A stretch of 64,000 nt of DNA from Oscillospiraceae bacterium (lineage in GTDB: Bacteria > Bacillota > Clostridia > Oscillospirales > Oscillospiraceae). The position numbers and the translations under genes are program-made. Below are positions 62,409 through 64,000 of this stretch, in pieces (within the stretch, counting starts at the first letter, position 1; each line of letters starts with the position of its first letter). The stretch is from positions 62,001-126,000 of the forward strand of contig CADCKQ010000002.1 of the NCBI GenBank assembly GCA_902802045.1, given 5' to 3'. The notes beneath the pieces were generated by a model that ran no database searches, was not told where the DNA came from, and saw only the letters and a list, made by a program, of their open reading frames with translations.

Positions 62409-64000
62409 ATGAAAAGAATAATTTGCCTGATAACGGCTCTGATACTTGTTTTCTCGCTTGCGGCCTGCGGCAGCAAAGCTCCTGCCGTCGCGAGCGACGG
62501 AGACGCAGCTTATTACGCGAGCGACGGAGACGCCTGGGAGGATTGGGGTGAAGAGGAGCCAAATGAAGGCTACGGATCCTTCCAGCCCGATAACCTTCTT
62601 GAAGGCATGAAAGAATCGGACTATCCTGATTACATGGAATCGGAGCCGGTCGAGGTCTCGAATACCGATGAGTTCCTGGCTGCTCTGAACAGCGACACGG
62701 TCATTGTATTAAAGGCCGGAGACTACGTCCTGAGCGACGCTTCAGATTACGGAACATACTACGAAGACGGGCCCTATACCTGGATGGACCTCTATGACGG
62801 GGATTACGAGCTTGTGATCAGAGATCTCGAGAATCTCACGATATACGGAGACACGCAGGACAACAGCGCAGCCAGGATAATGGTAAAGCCGAGATACGCG
62901 AACGTTCTGTCCTTCAATAACTGCAAGGGCCTGAACTTCAGCTGCCTGACCTCAGGTCACACCGAGGCTCCGGGCTTCTGCTCCGGCGGAGTCTGGAATT
63001 TCACGGCCTGCAAAGACATAAACATCTTCGGCTGTCGGCTTTACGGATGCGGTACACTGGGCGTGTCCTGTACGAGCTGCAGGTATATCAGTGTCGATCG
63101 TACCGATATATACGACTGCTCGAACGGCGCCGCGTATTTCTATAACTGCTACGACGCGAGGTTTGATGATTCGAGATTCAGCGGCTGCGGCAAATCCTCG
63201 GGCGGAGCCTATACGATGTTCTACGCGGCATCCACAACGGGCCTGGCCTTCGTAAACTGCAAGGCTGAGCAGAACATCTGTGAGAAAATGTTCGAGACGT
63301 ATTTCTGTGATGATATGTATCTGCTCGGTTCGGAGTTTAAAGACAATGCCATTGCAAATACGTTTTTTGCAATCACGGGAACTTCGCCGGTCATCGACAA
63401 ATGCAGCTTCAAGGACGATTGCGTGCTGTTCGAGGAGACATATTCCGACGGTGAGATCCCGCCCTACGGCCTTTCACCTGACGGAGAGAAGCTCTATGAA
63501 GACGAACTCAGAGCGATGGAACTCTCAGCTGCCGAATACGACGGGCCTTCCGCTCAGGAAGGGGCCGGGTCCGGTGAGCTGTCTTCTGTTCCCGCTGAGG
63601 AGTACCATGTGAGCACTGTAGACGAGTTCCTGGCCGCAATAGGTCCGGACAGGACCATATATCTCGAGGCCGAGATGTTCGACCTCTCGACAGCCTCAAA
63701 TTACGGAGGATTTTCCGGCGGAGACTGGTACGTCTGGGAACAGTTTTACGACGGACCGAATCTCCGGATCACAGGCGTGTCGAATCTCAGAATAGAAGGA
63801 CTGGGGAAGGACAAGACCACGGTAATGGCAGTCCCGAGATACGCGAATGTCCTGTCCTTCAGCGACTGTTCGAATATAGTCGTGAGCGATCTCACGGCGG
63901 GGCACATGAAGGAGGCTCCGGGTTCCTGCAGCGGCTCCGTGCTTGGCTTCTTTCAGTGCAGGAATTTCCATGTAGTGGACTGCGGGCTTTTCGGGTGCGG
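62409..64000 (+). CDS. Large Cys-rich lipoprotein with tandem beta-helix-like domains (cut by window edge)
   Basis: The frame is open from ATG 62409 to the window end (530 codons seen). The start encodes a lipoprotein signal (lipobox LAAC near residues 17-20). An ASDGD repeat occurs twice, then an acidic linker. Two long domains follow, starting near residues 88 (SNTDEFLAAL) and 402 (STVDEFLAAI). Both contain ITxxxNLxI-type strands, PRYANVLSF, CSGG/CSGS, and many Cys-rich rungs (INIFGCRLYGCG; FHVVDCGLFGCG), suggesting right-handed beta-helix (parallel pectate-lyase-like) folds. The second copy is incomplete at the edge. Probable surface or adhesion protein; no catalytic set recognised. Confidence 0.72.
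   Translation, partial: MKRIICLITALILVFSLAACGSKAPAVASDGDAAYYASDGDAWEDWGEEEPNEGYGSFQPDNLLEGMKESDYPDYMESEPVEVSNTDEFLAALNSDTVIVLKAGDYVLSDASDYGTYYEDGPYTWMDLYDGDYELVIRDLENLTIYGDTQDNSAARIMVKPRYANVLSFNNCKGLNFSCLTSGHTEAPGFCSGGVWNFTACKDINIFGCRLYGCGTLGVSCTSCRYISVDRTDIYDCSNGAAYFYNCYDARFDDSRFSGCGKSSGGAYTMFYAASTTGLAFVNCKAEQNICEKMFETYFCDDMYLLGSEFKDNAIANTFFAITGTSPVIDKCSFKDDCVLFEETYSDGEIPPYGLSPDGEKLYEDELRAMELSAAEYDGPSAQEGAGSGELSSVPAEEYHVSTVDEFLAAIGPDRTIYLEAEMFDLSTASNYGGFSGGDWYVWEQFYDGPNLRITGVSNLRIEGLGKDKTTVMAVPRYANVLSFSDCSNIVVSDLTAGHMKEAPGSCSGSVLGFFQCRNFHVVDCGLFGC

Noticed and set aside
62363..62551. 62-residue ORF at the start of the duplicated lipoprotein
   Set aside because: It is a different frame from the lipoprotein signal; the frame beginning at 62409 has a lipobox and stays open to the window end.
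1..64000. CRISPR array or prophage
   Set aside because: No regularly spaced short repeats, no cas genes and no phage structural genes were found in the window.

Overview
The window looks like a chromosomal segment of a fermentative, anaerobic Firmicute of the class Clostridia. The evidence is the gene set: single-chain pyruvate:ferredoxin oxidoreductase, acetate kinase, class III fructose-1,6-bisphosphatase, TmcAL (YlbM), Mini-RNase III, RqcH, an old-yellow-enzyme/FAD fusion, many 'LxAC' lipoproteins, strong AGGAGG-type ribosome sites and sigma-A-like TTGACA-17-TATAAT promoters. I cannot name a genus. Base composition is uneven: 1-5630 and about 14-24 kb are GC-rich, while 6.2-9.76 kb is clearly AT-rich.

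Layout. 1-5630: end of an unknown gene, a terminator, then a tight GC-rich operon (HAD phosphatase, YfcE-like phosphodiesterase, RlmI-like rRNA methyltransferase, SDR oxidoreductase, OYE/FAD reductase). 5.65-10.1 kb: an AT-rich two-gene cassette (NUDIX hydrolase overlapping a PLD/DEAH helicase/DUF3427 protein) lying between two ~325-bp direct copies of a structured element. 10.1-13.8 kb: a second NUDIX gene, a membrane alpha/beta hydrolase divergent from a MarR regulator, two copies of another repeat that resembles a small RNA with its own promoter and terminator, and a 57-aa EF-hand-like membrane miniprotein. 14-24.4 kb: an MFS/NAGPA-like operon, small membrane and RNA-processing genes, a Ser/His-rich zinc-ribbon membrane protein, a dicarboxylate-type symporter, tRNA-Arg(CCU), a MacB-like ABC exporter and a lipoprotein. 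24.4-29.6 kb: rplU-rpmA-obg-HAD operon, ackA, and divergent tmcAL. 29.6-34.7 kb: zinc-ribbon membrane protein, TPM-domain protein with a Cys/Gly tail, a radical SAM/SPASM enzyme, a macrodomain protein and a PI-PLC-like protein. 34.8-44.2 kb: housekeeping genes (prfA, a TsaC-CoaE fusion, M18 aminopeptidase, uppP, ftsK, mrnC, rqcH). 44-56 kb: PAP2 phosphatase, transglutaminase-like protein, PFOR, a lipoprotein, a double-domain PPK2, and a SsuABC-like transporter joined to hisD. 56-64 kb: a membrane protein, DUF3783, UvrD-type helicase, acyl-ACP thioesterase, class III FBPase and an unfinished duplicated Cys-rich lipoprotein running off the window.

The best candidates for undescribed biology are: (1) the tightly coupled zinc-ribbon / TPM / radical SAM-SPASM operon, in which the TPM protein ends in a CSSC-Gly7-CSSC tail that could be the enzyme's substrate; (2) the repeat-flanked NUDIX-helicase cassette, a possible defence module; (3) the duplicated candidate small RNA. 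A TsaC-CoaE fusion, an L27 without the usual Firmicutes N-terminal extension, and a 31-base leader shared by two lipoprotein genes are also worth checking. All functional statements come from reading motifs; no database search was run.
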